Assembly: GCA_937899905.1 (NCBI GenBank)
Contig: CALCCF010000098.1
Coordinates: forward strand, 1-64,000
Source of the DNA: an uncultured Phycisphaeraceae bacterium
GTDB taxonomy: Bacteria > Planctomycetota > Phycisphaerae > Phycisphaerales > UBA1924
Length of the DNA stretch: 64,000 nucleotides
Direction of reading: 5' to 3'
Shown: piece by piece, positions 43,417 to 52,878 of the stretch
Layout of the letters: the number at the start of each line of letters is the position of its first letter
Numbering within the stretch: the first letter of the stretch is position 1
Program-made: the position numbers and the translations under genes
Notes under the pieces: model-generated
What the model was told of the DNA's origin: nothing
Seen by the model: only the letters and a program-made list of their open reading frames with translations
Databases searched by the model: none

Positions 43417-46400
43417 CTATGTCATCGGCTTGTCGGGCTCGGCCTCTCCCGCGTCCGAGGCCGATGGGCCCGAGAACGGGTTGGGCTTGGCCTCGCCATC
43501 CTGATCGCCGCCACGACCCGCCGAGGGATCGGCCTTCGGCGACCACACGAGCGGAGCCGCCACGGCAACCGACGAGTAGGTACCCACGACCATACCGATG
43601 AGCAACACGTAGGCGAACGGACGCAGGCCCTCGCCGCCGAACAGGTAGAGCACGAGGACGGCGAACAGGGTGGTGCCCGAGGTGATGACCGTTCGGCTGA
43701 GCGTCTGGTTCACCGACAGGTTCACCACGCGTTTGTTGGCGTAGGGCAGCCTGCCACGGTTCTCGCGGATGCGGTCCATGATGATGATCGTGTCGTTGAG
43801 CGAGTAGCCGATGATCGTCAGCAACGCGGCCACCGTGTTCAGATCGATGCGGAACGGCAGCACCTTGAACAAGGAGGCAACGTCGGCCCCAGCCGGGAAC
43901 TCGTACACGATCTCGGCGAGCGCGATCATGCCCAGAGCAATCGATACGTCGTGGGCCAGCGCGACCAGTGCTACGAGCGAGTACCGCACCGAGCCGAAGC
44001 GCACCCAGATGTAGATCGTGATCAGCACAAAGCTGATGACGACGGCGAAGATTGCGCGGCCGCGGAATTCCTCGGCGATCGCCGGGCTGAAGTTGTTCAC
44101 GCTGGCGAGCGTGGTCGACGTGCTCAGCGAGTTTCGGACGAGCGTCCACTCGAGCTGCCCCACGTCCTGCCACCAGCGATCGCGGTCGCCGAAATAGGTG
44201 GTCATCGGGTCGTTGACGAGCAGGACGGCGGACTTCACCGATCTGTCGGCATCGTCGTAGCGCTCGAGCACACGCATCTCGCGTGGCCGGCCGAGCGTCG
44301 ATGAGAAGTCGGCCTGGGAGCGAAGCAGATCGACTCGGTCCTCAAGATCCGCGATGGTCTGCCCCGGCGTCAGGTCCTCGATGACGACGGCTAGACCGCC
44401 GACGTAGTCGCCCACGTCGTCACGGAACTGCGGCTTGCCGATGTGTGTGCCGAGAGGCGCGGGATTGGTGATTGGGAACACCGGCGCCACGCGGGCGTCG
44501 GTCGCATCGGCTCGCACGAAATCGAGTGCGGCCTGCACATCCAGTACGTCAGAGAACGCCGTCGCCAATTCCTCCTGAACCTCGGTGGAATTGGTCGCCA
44601 GGGTCTTGATCTGGAAGGTATCGCTCGTGACGCCGTCGTCTTGGGGATCGAGCGGAACGATGTCGGCCTGCTCGAGCAGCCGGATCTGGCTGCCCAGGGG
44701 CGCCGCCTCGGCGACCTCGATGACGCGGTCGTTCACCTCCTGGCGCGTCAGCGTGAAGGGCTGACCGGTGGCCGGGTCCTCTCCGAAGCGGAGGACGACT
44801 TGCGTGCCACCGACGAACTCGGTGTCGAGCATGCGCTCGCGTTGGTTGGCAACGAGGCCGATGCTCCCGACGACGAGGCAAATGGAGATCACCCAAAACA
44901 CGTGCCGCATGCCGACCCAGTTGATCTTGGGCTCGAGCACGCGGTCGATGACCGGCAGGGCGGTCGCCAGCATGGATGTGGACTTGTTGCCAAGCGCCTT
45001 GAGGTTCAAGTCGTCGACAAACACAGACAGCAGAAGACGGCTGATGACCAGCGCGGCGATCATGGTGCAGACAACGCCAACACCGAGCGTGATCGCGAAG
45101 CCCTTGATCTCCTGCGTGCCCACGCCCACGAGCACGACGCACACGATCAGGTTCGTGACGTTGCCGTCGACGATGGCCGACAGGGCTCGCTGGTAGCCGA
45201 GCTTGGCCGACTGGGCGAGATCGAGTCCGTTGCGCAGCTCCTCGCGAATGCGCTCGAAGATCAGAACGTTGGCATCGACGGCCATACCGAAGGTCAGCAC
45301 GACGCCAGCGATGCCAGGCATGGTGAAGGCGGATTGGTTGTGGGCCATCGCGCCCAGGATCAGTGCGGCGTTGCAGCCCAGCGAGATGACGGCCACACCG
45401 CCGTAGGCGAAGTAGTACAGCACCATGAAGATGCTGACGGCGATCAACGCGTAGACGCCGGCGGTCAGGCCGCTCTCGAGATTGTCCTGGCCCAGGCTCG
45501 GGCCGATGGTGTTCTCGCTGATGGGCTCGGGGCTCAGGCGGGCCTGGAGCGCACCGGCGTTGAGCACCTGGATGATGTAGTTCAGTTCCTCGCGGGAGAA
45601 GTCGCCCGTAATGCTGCCGCTGTTGGAAATACGGCCGAGCAGGTTCGGGGCGGTGATGATGCGATCATCCAGGACGACGGCCATGCTGTCGCCCACGTGC
45701 TCGCGGGTCAGCTCACCCAGGCGCTGACCGCCCAGCGTGTCCATATTAAAGATGATGTTGTTGCGGCCGAGTTCATCGCGACCCATGTAGGAGCGTGTGA
45801 CCTGCCAGTCGCCCTCGGCGCTGGTCAGGCGATTCCCCGGCTGGTCCCACGCGAGCATCCAGTACTCGCCGTCGTAGAACTCCACGACGAAGTCGCGTTG
45901 GGCGAAGAACGACACCGGATCGGCTTCGAGCGCTTCGGCCTGCTCGAGCGTATCGAACCAGGATTCGATCTTGGCCAGCTGCAGCCAGACTGCGCCCTCC
46001 GGGTTGGAATTTCGCGGGCCGAGCTCTTGGAGCTCGTCACGCAGGGCGGTCTCGTCGGCGCGGGTGTTGACGTCGACGGTGATGCGGAAGTCCAGCTCGC
46101 CCGAGCCACGCAGGAGTCGCTTGAGGTCCTGCGGATCGTCGAGCGACCGCCGCTCGCTGGTGTAGAGCTCGTAGGCTTCGAGGACGCGCTCGAGCTCGGC
46201 CTGGAGCGAGCTCTGGCCTTCCGCGGTGCCCGTGCCGGCGCGCTCCATGAGGGCCGTCCAGCCACGCTCAAAGGGGCTGGGCAGCGACACGACCTGCTGG
46301 GTCTGCGTGTCGACCTTGCGGGCCTGCTCACGGGAGAACTCGAGCACGCGGCGCACCTCGGCGGGCGTGATCGAGAGCCGCAACGCTTCCTCACGCGCGT

Positions 46401-46992
46401 CGTCGTAGTCGAGCGACGCGAGCGCGGCCTCTTCTTCAGCGGCGACGAACGTTGCCTCATCGGGTTCGGCTTGGGCGAGCAGCTCGCGATATGCCGATTC
46501 GGCCGCCAGCAGGCGGTCGTACGCGCTCGAGGCAGCCAGCAGGCGATCGGCCAGCTCGGGGCTGCTCTGGCGGACTTCGGCGATCGAGGCGCCACGCGTG
46601 ACCGGGTCCTCGCCGACCAGCCGCTCGAAGCGGATGGGGTCGATAGTGAACTGCTCGATTCGGGCGAGCTCTTCGTCAAAGGCTCGCCGCAGTTCCTTCA
46701 CGCGCTCGGTAGGCAGCGGCATCGTGATTTCGAGCTGGTCGCGGCCGACCGGCACGATGCTGATATCCAGCTGGTTGCCCGGATCGATGCGCTCGCCCAG
46801 CACGGTGGCCAGCTGGTTGAGGATCTCTTGGGAGTCCTGCCCGGGCTCGATGAGGACGGAATAGATGAGCGTGACGCCGCCGGCCAGGTCCTTGCCTAGT
46901 CGAAGGTTCTCTTTCGGGGGCACGAAGCCCCAGATGGCGAAGGCGAGCAACGCCATCGCCAGCAAGCCCCATCCCAGTCGGTTACGCATCAT
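43417..46992 (-). CDS. secDF: SecD-SecF fusion, protein translocase accessory subunit
   Basis: The 1191-residue protein combines SecD and SecF, which use the proton-motive force to complete Sec-dependent export. The N-terminal membrane helix and KDLAGGVTLIYSV begin SecD, and the six-helix region contains GMAVDANVLIFERIREEL. After about residue 720 come the second SecF-type N-terminal helix and a C-terminal part with GYSLNDTIIIMDRIRENRG. A long charged helical insertion (about residues 110-300) interrupts the first periplasmic part. It lies 60 bases downstream of yajC. Confidence 0.95.
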   Translation of the reverse strand: MMRNRLGWGLLAMALLAFAIWGFVPPKENLRLGKDLAGGVTLIYSVLIEPGQDSQEILNQLATVLGERIDPGNQLDISIVPVGRDQLEITMPLPTERVKELRRAFDEELARIEQFTIDPIRFERLVGEDPVTRGASIAEVRQSSPELADRLLAASSAYDRLLAAESAYRELLAQAEPDEATFVAAEEEAALASLDYDDAREEALRLSITPAEVRRVLEFSREQARKVDTQTQQVVSLPSPFERGWTALMERAGTGTAEGQSSLQAELERVLEAYELYTSERRSLDDPQDLKRLLRGSGELDFRITVDVNTRADETALRDELQELGPRNSNPEGAVWLQLAKIESWFDTLEQAEALEADPVSFFAQRDFVVEFYDGEYWMLAWDQPGNRLTSAEGDWQVTRSYMGRDELGRNNIIFNMDTLGGQRLGELTREHVGDSMAVVLDDRIITAPNLLGRISNSGSITGDFSREELNYIIQVLNAGALQARLSPEPISENTIGPSLGQDNLESGLTAGVYALIAVSIFMVLYYFAYGGVAVISLGCNAALILGAMAHNQSAFTMPGIAGVVLTFGMAVDANVLIFERIREELRNGLDLAQSAKLGYQRALSAIVDGNVTNLIVCVVLVGVGTQEIKGFAITLGVGVVCTMIAALVISRLLLSVFVDDLNLKALGNKSTSMLATALPVIDRVLEPKINWVGMRHVFWVISICLVVGSIGLVANQRERMLDTEFVGGTQVVLRFGEDPATGQPFTLTRQEVNDRVIEVAEAAPLGSQIRLLEQADIVPLDPQDDGVTSDTFQIKTLATNSTEVQEELATAFSDVLDVQAALDFVRADATDARVAPVFPITNPAPLGTHIGKPQFRDDVGDYVGGLAVVIEDLTPGQTIADLEDRVDLLRSQADFSSTLGRPREMRVLERYDDADRSVKSAVLLVNDPMTTYFGDRDRWWQDVGQLEWTLVRNSLSTSTTLASVNNFSPAIAEEFRGRAIFAVVISFVLITIYIWVRFGSVRYSLVALVALAHDVSIALGMIALAEIVYEFPAGADVASLFKVLPFRIDLNTVAALLTIIGYSLNDTIIIMDRIRENRGRLPYANKRVVNLSVNQTLSRTVITSGTTLFAVLVLYLFGGEGLRPFAYVLLIGMVVGTYSSVAVAAPLVWSPKADPSAGRGGDQDGEAKPNPFSGPSASDAGEAEPDKPMT

Positions 46993-47052
46993 GGTGTCGC
47001 GATTCCTTCATTCGAGCAAAACGGCGTCCCAATCGGACGCCGGGAGAGACGG

Positions 47053-47565
47053 TCAGTTGGCAGCAGCGGGCTCGGCGTCCTCATCGGGGGTCGCCTCGGC
47101 GGGCCCGCCGCGTGACGAGATCACCTGCTGGATGGCCGATCGCGCGAAGCGGATCTTGTTGTGGCCCGCGTCATCGACCTTAAGGATGACCTCGTCATTG
47201 CGCACTTCGGCGACGGTGCCGATGATGCCGCCGATGGTCTGCACCTTGTCGTTGCGCTGGAGCGCGTCGAGCATGCCCTGACGCTCGCGCTGCTCACGCT
47301 TCTGCCGGCGGCTGCCGGTGAAGATCATGACGATCAGGAACGCCGTCATCCCAATAATGATGATGAAGAACGGGTCGAAGCCCTGGCGCGGAGGTGCGCC
47401 ACCGGCAGGCGTCGTGCCCGCCGCTCCGGTTGTACCCGGCTGCGCGGCGGCACCCGCGGGCGCATCACCGCTCAGCGGCGGAGCCTCTTGGAGCGTCACG
47501 CCGGAGGCCACTGGGCCCATGAAGGAGTCGAGAGCGAGGGTGTTCGGCAAGTGCAAGCCTTCCAC
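47053..47565 (-). CDS. yajC: Preprotein translocase subunit YajC
   Basis: The 170-residue protein is longer than usual because of an N-terminal Gly/Ala/Pro-rich stretch. The start is a GTG at 47565, with an ATG at 47520 as an alternative. One membrane helix is seen in FFIIIIGMTAFLIVMIF, followed by the typical cytoplasmic region RRQKREQRERQGMLDALQRNDKVQTIGGI, here split as RRQKREQRE and LQRNDKVQTIGGIIGTVAE. YajC accompanies SecDF. It sits between tgt and secDF, the standard bacterial order. Confidence 0.92.
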   Translation of the reverse strand: MEGLHLPNTLALDSFMGPVASGVTLQEAPPLSGDAPAGAAAQPGTTGAAGTTPAGGAPPRQGFDPFFIIIIGMTAFLIVMIFTGSRRQKREQRERQGMLDALQRNDKVQTIGGIIGTVAEVRNDEVILKVDDAGHNKIRFARSAIQQVISSRGGPAEATPDEDAEPAAAN

Positions 47566-47637
47566 GGTGGCGCGGTCCTGTTCGTTGCTGGGCCCGGTTG
47601 AAGCCGGGCGGATGGAGCATCCTGGTTATTGTCAGCG

Positions 47638-48903
47638 TCAAGAGTTCCCGACATCGGCCTGGCCGGAGCGGGAGGCATGGTAAGCGTCTTGTGGGATGCC
47701 GGCAGCCGCGCTGGGCCAACGATCGGCAAACGAAGCCCAATCGTCGCTGGCGATCGTGGCCCGCAGGTCGGTCATCAACCGCTGGTAGAAGCGGAGGTTG
47801 TGCAGCGAGACCAGGATCGGCCCGAGCATCTCCTGGGACATGAACAGATGCCGTATATATGCCCGGCTGGCGGGGCGACCGGCCGAGGGTGAGCACGCCG
47901 GGCAGTCGCATCCGGGTTCCAGTGGCTCGTGGTCCTCGGCGAATCTTGCGTTGCGGAGCCGGATCTGGCCCTCGGGCACGAACGCGTTGGCGTTGCGGCC
48001 GTTGCGGCCCGGCAGCACGCAGTCGAACATGTCCACCCCAGCGCACACGGCGGCGACGATGTCCCGCGGGTAGCCCACGCCCATGAGGTACCGCGGCTTG
48101 GCGTCGGGCAACAGGGGCGCTGCCAGGCGGACGATCCGAGCGATGTCCTCGCTGGTCTCGCCCACGCTCACGCCGCCGATGGCGTAGCCGGGAAGCTCGA
48201 CGTTGGTCACACGCTCGGCCGACCATCGCCGGGCGTCCTCGTCGGTGCCGCCCTGAACGATGCCGAAGAGGGCCTGGCGATCGGGCCTGGCGTGGGCGGC
48301 CTTGCAGCGTTCGAGCCAACGGATGGTGCGTTCGTTGGCGATCTTGAGGCGTGCGGCGTGGTCGTAGCGGCCGCCCTTGCGGTCGCGATCGTGGGCCGCC
48401 TGGAGCTTGAGGCGCGTCTGCGAGACCGGCCCCTCTCCGAGATCGATCGCCGGCGGGCAATCGTCGAAGGCCATGATGATGTCGGCGCCGATCTTGTTCT
48501 GGATGTCCATCGAGACTTCCGGCGTCATGCGCAGCATGCGCCCGTCGACGATGGACTTGAACGTGACCCCGTCCTCGTCGATGGCGTTCGTATCGGCCAT
48601 CGAGTACGCCTGGTAGCCACCAGAGTCGGTGAGGATCGGTCCGTCCCAACCCATAAATTCGTGCGTGCCGCCGAAGCGGTCGATCAGGTCCGGGCCGGGC
48701 CTGAGCCAGAGGTGGTACGCGTTGTTGAGCACGACCTGCGCGCCGATCTGGCGGAGTTGCTCGTTGGTCACGCCGCGCACAGTGGCACGCGTGCCGACGG
48801 TCATGAACGCCGGCGTGTCAAACTCGCCGTGGGGCGTCGAGACCCGGCCGACTCGGCCGCGAGTGCGCTTGCTTTGGTCGGAAATCTCAAAGGTGATCGC
48901 CAT
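47638..48903 (-). CDS. tgt: tRNA-guanine transglycosylase
   Basis: The 421-residue TIM-barrel enzyme exchanges guanine for preQ1 at the wobble position of GUN tRNAs. The first catalytic aspartate is in ILTDSGGYQ and the nucleophile is probably in FDCVLPGRNGRNAN. The zinc site uses CDCPAC and downstream residues (YIRHLF). The usual TRNARNG sequence is slightly altered here. It is 6 bases downstream of the rhomboid gene and heads the tgt-yajC-secDF group. Its own tRNA-Asp substrate gene is at 18835. Confidence 0.95.
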   Translation of the reverse strand: MAITFEISDQSKRTRGRVGRVSTPHGEFDTPAFMTVGTRATVRGVTNEQLRQIGAQVVLNNAYHLWLRPGPDLIDRFGGTHEFMGWDGPILTDSGGYQAYSMADTNAIDEDGVTFKSIVDGRMLRMTPEVSMDIQNKIGADIIMAFDDCPPAIDLGEGPVSQTRLKLQAAHDRDRKGGRYDHAARLKIANERTIRWLERCKAAHARPDRQALFGIVQGGTDEDARRWSAERVTNVELPGYAIGGVSVGETSEDIARIVRLAAPLLPDAKPRYLMGVGYPRDIVAAVCAGVDMFDCVLPGRNGRNANAFVPEGQIRLRNARFAEDHEPLEPGCDCPACSPSAGRPASRAYIRHLFMSQEMLGPILVSLHNLRFYQRLMTDLRATIASDDWASFADRWPSAAAGIPQDAYHASRSGQADVGNS

Positions 48904-48909
48904 CCGCCG

Positions 48910-49806
48910 CTAGCCCCGGCGTTGCCGCTCGGTCGCGTCACGCAGGATCTCGCGTTCGCGATCGCTCAGGCTGCCGAGGCCCGTTGCCTGCACCTTCGCC
49001 AGCACGGCATCGACCTCGTCCTTGCTGACGCCCCCACCGCCACCACGCGGCCTGCGCGGACCCTTGGGCTGCTTGGGCTTGCGCGAATCGCCGAGCACGT
49101 CGAAGAAATCGATGAGCAGGTGGGTGTTGCGGATGAAGAAGAAGCCCGCGATGGCACCGCCGAGGTGGGCGGCCTGTCCGCCGGCGTTCCGTGTGCCGAA
49201 GAGCAGCAGGACGAACGCCAGGGCCACGAAGCCGTAGGCGAACGTCTTCATCTTCATCGGGATGGGCGGGAAGAGCAGTTGGATCGTCGCGTTGGGCGCG
49301 ATGTAGGCACAGGCCATCACGACGCCATACACGCCCGCCGACGCGCCAATGAGCGGCGTCGCGGGGTCGTTGGGGAGCAGCAGCGGGAAGTTGATGCCAA
49401 CCACGCTGCCGAGGAAGTTCAGAACCAGGTACATCACGCCGCCGAAGATGCCGCACACGAGATAGAACGCCAGGTACTTCTTCGGCCCGAGTTGGTCCTC
49501 CACGAGGCGGCCCAGAAACCAGATGCCCATCATGTTGAACGCGAGGTGCATCAAGTTGGCATGGAGGAACTGGAAGCTCAGGAATCGCCAGAACTCGATG
49601 CCGTAGATCGCCTCGGCCGTCGAGAAATGGCCGTACTGGAACAGGATGCTCCACACGCCGGGGGCAACGTACTTGAACAGCTCGATGATGACGTTGATCG
49701 CGATGAGCAGCGTGGACATCGAGAACGGCAGGCTGCTGCCTCCGCCTGGTCTCAGGCCGCGCGGCCCGTTTTCGCCCTGCATGTACGCCCTGTCGTGCAA
49801 GCCCAT
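48910..49806 (-). CDS. Rhomboid-family intramembrane serine protease
   Basis: The 298-residue protein has a six-helix rhomboid core with catalytic S156 in GASAGVYG and H214 in AAHLGG, both on membrane helices. The family's FLHANLMHLAFNM segment is present. After the core comes a basic Gly-rich linker and a short helical C-terminus, DEVDAVLAKVQATGLGSL then SDREREIL, which recurs in the adjacent M50 protein. Substrates are unknown. It is 60 bases downstream of the M50 gene. Confidence 0.9.
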   Translation of the reverse strand: MGLHDRAYMQGENGPRGLRPGGGSSLPFSMSTLLIAINVIIELFKYVAPGVWSILFQYGHFSTAEAIYGIEFWRFLSFQFLHANLMHLAFNMMGIWFLGRLVEDQLGPKKYLAFYLVCGIFGGVMYLVLNFLGSVVGINFPLLLPNDPATPLIGASAGVYGVVMACAYIAPNATIQLLFPPIPMKMKTFAYGFVALAFVLLLFGTRNAGGQAAHLGGAIAGFFFIRNTHLLIDFFDVLGDSRKPKQPKGPRRPRGGGGGVSKDEVDAVLAKVQATGLGSLSDREREILRDATERQRRG

Positions 49807-49866
49807 CGCGCGTGTCTTCCGTCCTTGGCCTTGAGACTATTGGGAAAGCCGCCGGCAGTGTATCGG

Positions 49867-50871
49867 CTAGCCCGCCCGATCCTGCCGCTTCTTCTGCGAT
49901 ACGCGATCAAGGAACTTGCGTTCGCGCGGCGTGAGCGAGCCCATGCCCTCCTGGGCGATCTTGGCCAGTAGCTTTTCGACCCGGGCCTCGTCTTCCTGCT
50001 GCTTTTTGATGGCGGCCATTTGCGAGCGCGAGGGGCCCTTGCGCTTCTTCCCCCCGTCGTCGGTCGAGTACGCGGTCGCATACTGCGGCTCATAGCCCAT
50101 CATCTTGAGACTCTGCTTCTGCTGCCAGCAGGAGAAGCCACCGAAGAGGGCGATTCCCAGCAGGAGCATCCGCTCGGTCGAGAACGCGACAACAGCGAGC
50201 GCGAGGGCCGCACCGACGCCGATGTTGCACGAGATCCAAAGGCTCTTCTGATAGCCGATCTTGCGCCACATCAGGCACTGGATGACACGGCCGCAGTCCA
50301 TGGGGTACATGGGGACCAGCATGTTGAAGAGCAGCAGCACGAGGTTGATGTAGTGCAAAAGGAAGACGGTGGTCTCGCCCACCCCACCCCTGGGCCAATT
50401 CGGCTGGAAGGGATTGAAGACGGCGTACTCCCACCCACCATTGACCACCATGGACAACGCGCCCAAGGGCACGAGCAGCACGGCGTTCACGCCCGGCCCG
50501 CCGAGCACCGTAATCAGCTCCGCCCGCCAATGGTGAGGCGCACGGCAGTACGCCAATCCGCCTAAAGGCCAGAGCATGATCTCATCGGCCTCTCCGCCAA
50601 CCCAGCGGCATGCGAAGCAGTGCCCGTACTCATGCAGCAGCACGATCCCGAACACGATCGCCAGCATGATGGCCGTGAAGATGAGGCCCAGCGAGTCGCG
50701 GCTGCCCGACGAGATCAGCCTGATCAGGATGAACAGGATGAAGATCAGGTGGAGCTTGACCGTGATGCCCCAGAGGCTGTACAGCGGCACCGCCCAGCGC
50801 ATGGGATTGTCACCGTCGCCGAAGACGCGGGCGAAGAAGCCGCGGACGCCGCCTGGCTGCCACTGGTTCAT
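49867..50871 (-). CDS. M50-family (site-2-type) membrane zinc protease
   Basis: The 334-residue polytopic protein has zinc motif HEYGH at 80-84 and a second ligand aspartate at D192 in MYPMDCGR, both in membrane helices. These are typical site-2 protease features. The C-terminal cytosolic region, EARVEKLLAKIAQEGMGSL then TPRERKFLDRVSQ, resembles the end of the neighbouring rhomboid. The start overlaps the NUDIX stop by 4 bases (ATGA). It may cleave membrane-bound regulators, but none is identified here. Confidence 0.9.
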   Translation of the reverse strand: MNQWQPGGVRGFFARVFGDGDNPMRWAVPLYSLWGITVKLHLIFILFILIRLISSGSRDSLGLIFTAIMLAIVFGIVLLHEYGHCFACRWVGGEADEIMLWPLGGLAYCRAPHHWRAELITVLGGPGVNAVLLVPLGALSMVVNGGWEYAVFNPFQPNWPRGGVGETTVFLLHYINLVLLLFNMLVPMYPMDCGRVIQCLMWRKIGYQKSLWISCNIGVGAALALAVVAFSTERMLLLGIALFGGFSCWQQKQSLKMMGYEPQYATAYSTDDGGKKRKGPSRSQMAAIKKQQEDEARVEKLLAKIAQEGMGSLTPRERKFLDRVSQKKRQDRAG

Positions 50872-51443
50872 GCGCGCACCCCGAGCATGCCTGCACGAGC
50901 CGCCCGCAGGATGGGGATCACGCTCTTGGCGTCCATGAGCCGCCCGTCGTCGATCATCGCCAGCGCCTCGTCGGCCGACACCTCATCCACCTCGATGTGC
51001 TCTCCGTCGTCAAGGTCTTGACCGACGTGGGTCAGGCCGCGGGCCACGAACACGTGCATGACCTCGTTGGTCATGCCCGGCGTGGTATAGAACCGGCCGA
51101 AGGCCTCAAGTGTTGCAGCCTTGTACCCGGTTTCTTCGATCAACTCACGGCCTGCGCACGGCAGCGGGTCCTCACCGGGGTCGATCGTGCCCGCGGGCAG
51201 CTCCCAGAGCGTGGCCCCGACGGCAGGGCGCTGGTTGCGGATCATCACGATCGTCGCGGGTCCGCCCTCGCTGGGCTCACCGAGGATCGGCAGGATGGCG
51301 CACGCCCCGGGGTGGCGGACGACGGCCATCTCGCGTGTGCCGCCATCGCGACCGGACAGCGTCAGCAGCTCGAAATCGAACTTCGGGCCCTTGTACAGCG
51401 CCTTCGTCTCGATCGGCTTGGGCGTGGCATCCGTGCCGGGCAC
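50868..51443 (-). CDS. NUDIX hydrolase (ADP-ribose pyrophosphatase-like)
   Basis: The 191-residue product starts at a GTG immediately after the enolase stop. The Nudix box is complete: G85-TIDPG-E91, then R99-E100, E103-E104 and G106 in GRELIEETGY. The placement of the box and LWELPAGTID are typical of ADP-ribose or other NDP-sugar pyrophosphatases. The gene is coupled on both sides: its start to the enolase stop and its stop to the M50 start. Confidence 0.88.
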   Translation of the reverse strand: MPGTDATPKPIETKALYKGPKFDFELLTLSGRDGGTREMAVVRHPGACAILPILGEPSEGGPATIVMIRNQRPAVGATLWELPAGTIDPGEDPLPCAGRELIEETGYKAATLEAFGRFYTTPGMTNEVMHVFVARGLTHVGQDLDDGEHIEVDEVSADEALAMIDDGRLMDAKSVIPILRAARAGMLGVRA

Positions 51444-52748
51444 TCAGGCGCTCCCAGTCGATTGACCCGCGAACTGGGCGCTCGGGCCGAGCTCTTGGAC
51501 GATCACGAGCAGCCGGTTGTACTTTGCGTTTCGATCGCTGCGGCAGGGCGCGCCCGTCTTGATCTGGCCGCAGTTGGTCGCCACGGCGAGGTCGGCGATG
51601 GTGCTGTCCTCGGTCTCGCCGCTGCGGTGGCTCATGACCGCGCCGAATCCACTACGGCGGGCGAGGTCGACGGCCTCGAGGGTTTCGCTGAGCGTGCCGA
51701 TCTGGTTGGGCTTGATCAGGATCGCATTCGCACAGCCCTCGTCCAGACCGCGCTGCAGGAAGCTGATGTTCGTGACGAAGAGGTCGTCACCAACGAGTTG
51801 TACGCGGTCACCCAGGCGTTCGGTCAGCTTCTTCCAGCCCGCCCAGTCGTTCTCGTCAAGGCCGTCCTCGATGGATCGAATGGGGTAGTTGTCGCACCAG
51901 CCCGCCCAGGTGTCGATGAGCTCATCGCTCGTGATCACAGCCTGGTCGCTCTTGAAGCGCTTGTAGCCTTCCTTCCCGTCCTTCTTCGCCTCGTTCGCCA
52001 ACTCGCTGGCGGCTGGGTCCAACGCGACAAACACCTGGTCGCCCCAGCCGTAGCCGGCCTTTTTGGTCGCCTTTTCGAGGAATTGCAGCGCCTCTTCGGC
52101 GCTCTTGAAGTCTGGGGCAAAGCCGCCCTCGTCGCCGACGGCGGTGCTCAGGCCGGCTTCGTGCAGGAGGCCGCGCAGGGCGTGGTAGATCTCGACGCCG
52201 GCGCGCAGGGCGGTCTCGAAATCGTCGAAGCCCCAGGGCTGGACCATGAACTCCTGGAAGTCGAGGTTGTTGTCGGCGTGCTTGCCGCCATTGATGACGT
52301 TGAGCATCGGCACCGGGAGCGTGCGACCCGCGGCTCCACCGACGCTGCGGTAGAGCGGCAGCCCGGCCTCGGCAGCCACCGCATGGGCCGAAGCGAGGGA
52401 CACGCCGAGGATGGCGTTGGCTCCGAGGTTGCCCTTGTTGGGCGAGCCATCGGCGTCGAGCATCGCGCGATCGAGGGCGGCCTGGTCGCGAGCGTCCAGG
52501 CCGACGACCGCAGGGGCCAGCCGCTCGGTCGCGTTGGCCACGGCCTTGGAGACGCCCTTGCCGCCAAAGACGCTGGTGTCACCGTCACGAAGCTCTACCG
52601 CCTCGTGCTCGCCCGTGCTGGCCCCGCTGGGCACGAGCGCGACCCCCACGGCCCCGCCGGCCAGCTCGACCTCCGCCCGGATCGTCGGGTTGCCACGAGA
52701 GTCCAAGACCCAGCGGGCCCCGAGCGATTCGACGCAAAACTCGTTCAT
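51444..52748 (-). CDS. eno: Enolase
   Basis: The 434-residue glycolytic enzyme is taken from the ATG at 52748, with GAAAGGAAAC about 10 bases upstream; the frame continues upstream without homology. Diagnostic segments are [13 protein letters not shown] at the N-terminus, [19 protein letters not shown] and [12 protein letters not shown], which include metal and catalytic residues; SHRSGETED follows. It dehydrates 2-phosphoglycerate. It is the first gene of the long minus-strand block, and the PhoU-like gene diverges from it across 130 bases. Confidence 0.96.
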   Translation of the reverse strand: MNEFCVESLGARWVLDSRGNPTIRAEVELAGGAVGVALVPSGASTGEHEAVELRDGDTSVFGGKGVSKAVANATERLAPAVVGLDARDQAALDRAMLDADGSPNKGNLGANAILGVSLASAHAVAAEAGLPLYRSVGGAAGRTLPVPMLNVINGGKHADNNLDFQEFMVQPWGFDDFETALRAGVEIYHALRGLLHEAGLSTAVGDEGGFAPDFKSAEEALQFLEKATKKAGYGWGDQVFVALDPAASELANEAKKDGKEGYKRFKSDQAVITSDELIDTWAGWCDNYPIRSIEDGLDENDWAGWKKLTERLGDRVQLVGDDLFVTNISFLQRGLDEGCANAILIKPNQIGTLSETLEAVDLARRSGFGAVMSHRSGETEDSTIADLAVATNCGQIKTGAPCRSDRNAKYNRLLVIVQELGPSAQFAGQSTGSA

Positions 52749-52878
52749 CGGACGGCTGTTTCCTTTCTCGAGCGTGCTCTTGGCCCGGTACCAAACAGAA
52801 CCGAGGCAGGCTAGGCCCACGATCGGGCGGGTACCCTTCGATATCGGCTAACCACGACCCCTGCCGGAGCCCGATCCC

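Noticed and set aside
44443-46899. An 818-codon plus-strand frame antisense to secDF
   Set aside because: The product is an Arg/His/Gln/Asp-rich shadow of the secDF codons, with no domain, start signal or low-complexity break. High-GC genes commonly leave such frames open.
47929-49971. A 680-codon plus-strand frame antisense to tgt, rhomboid and M50
   Set aside because: It has the same shadow composition and spans three well-supported opposite-strand genes.
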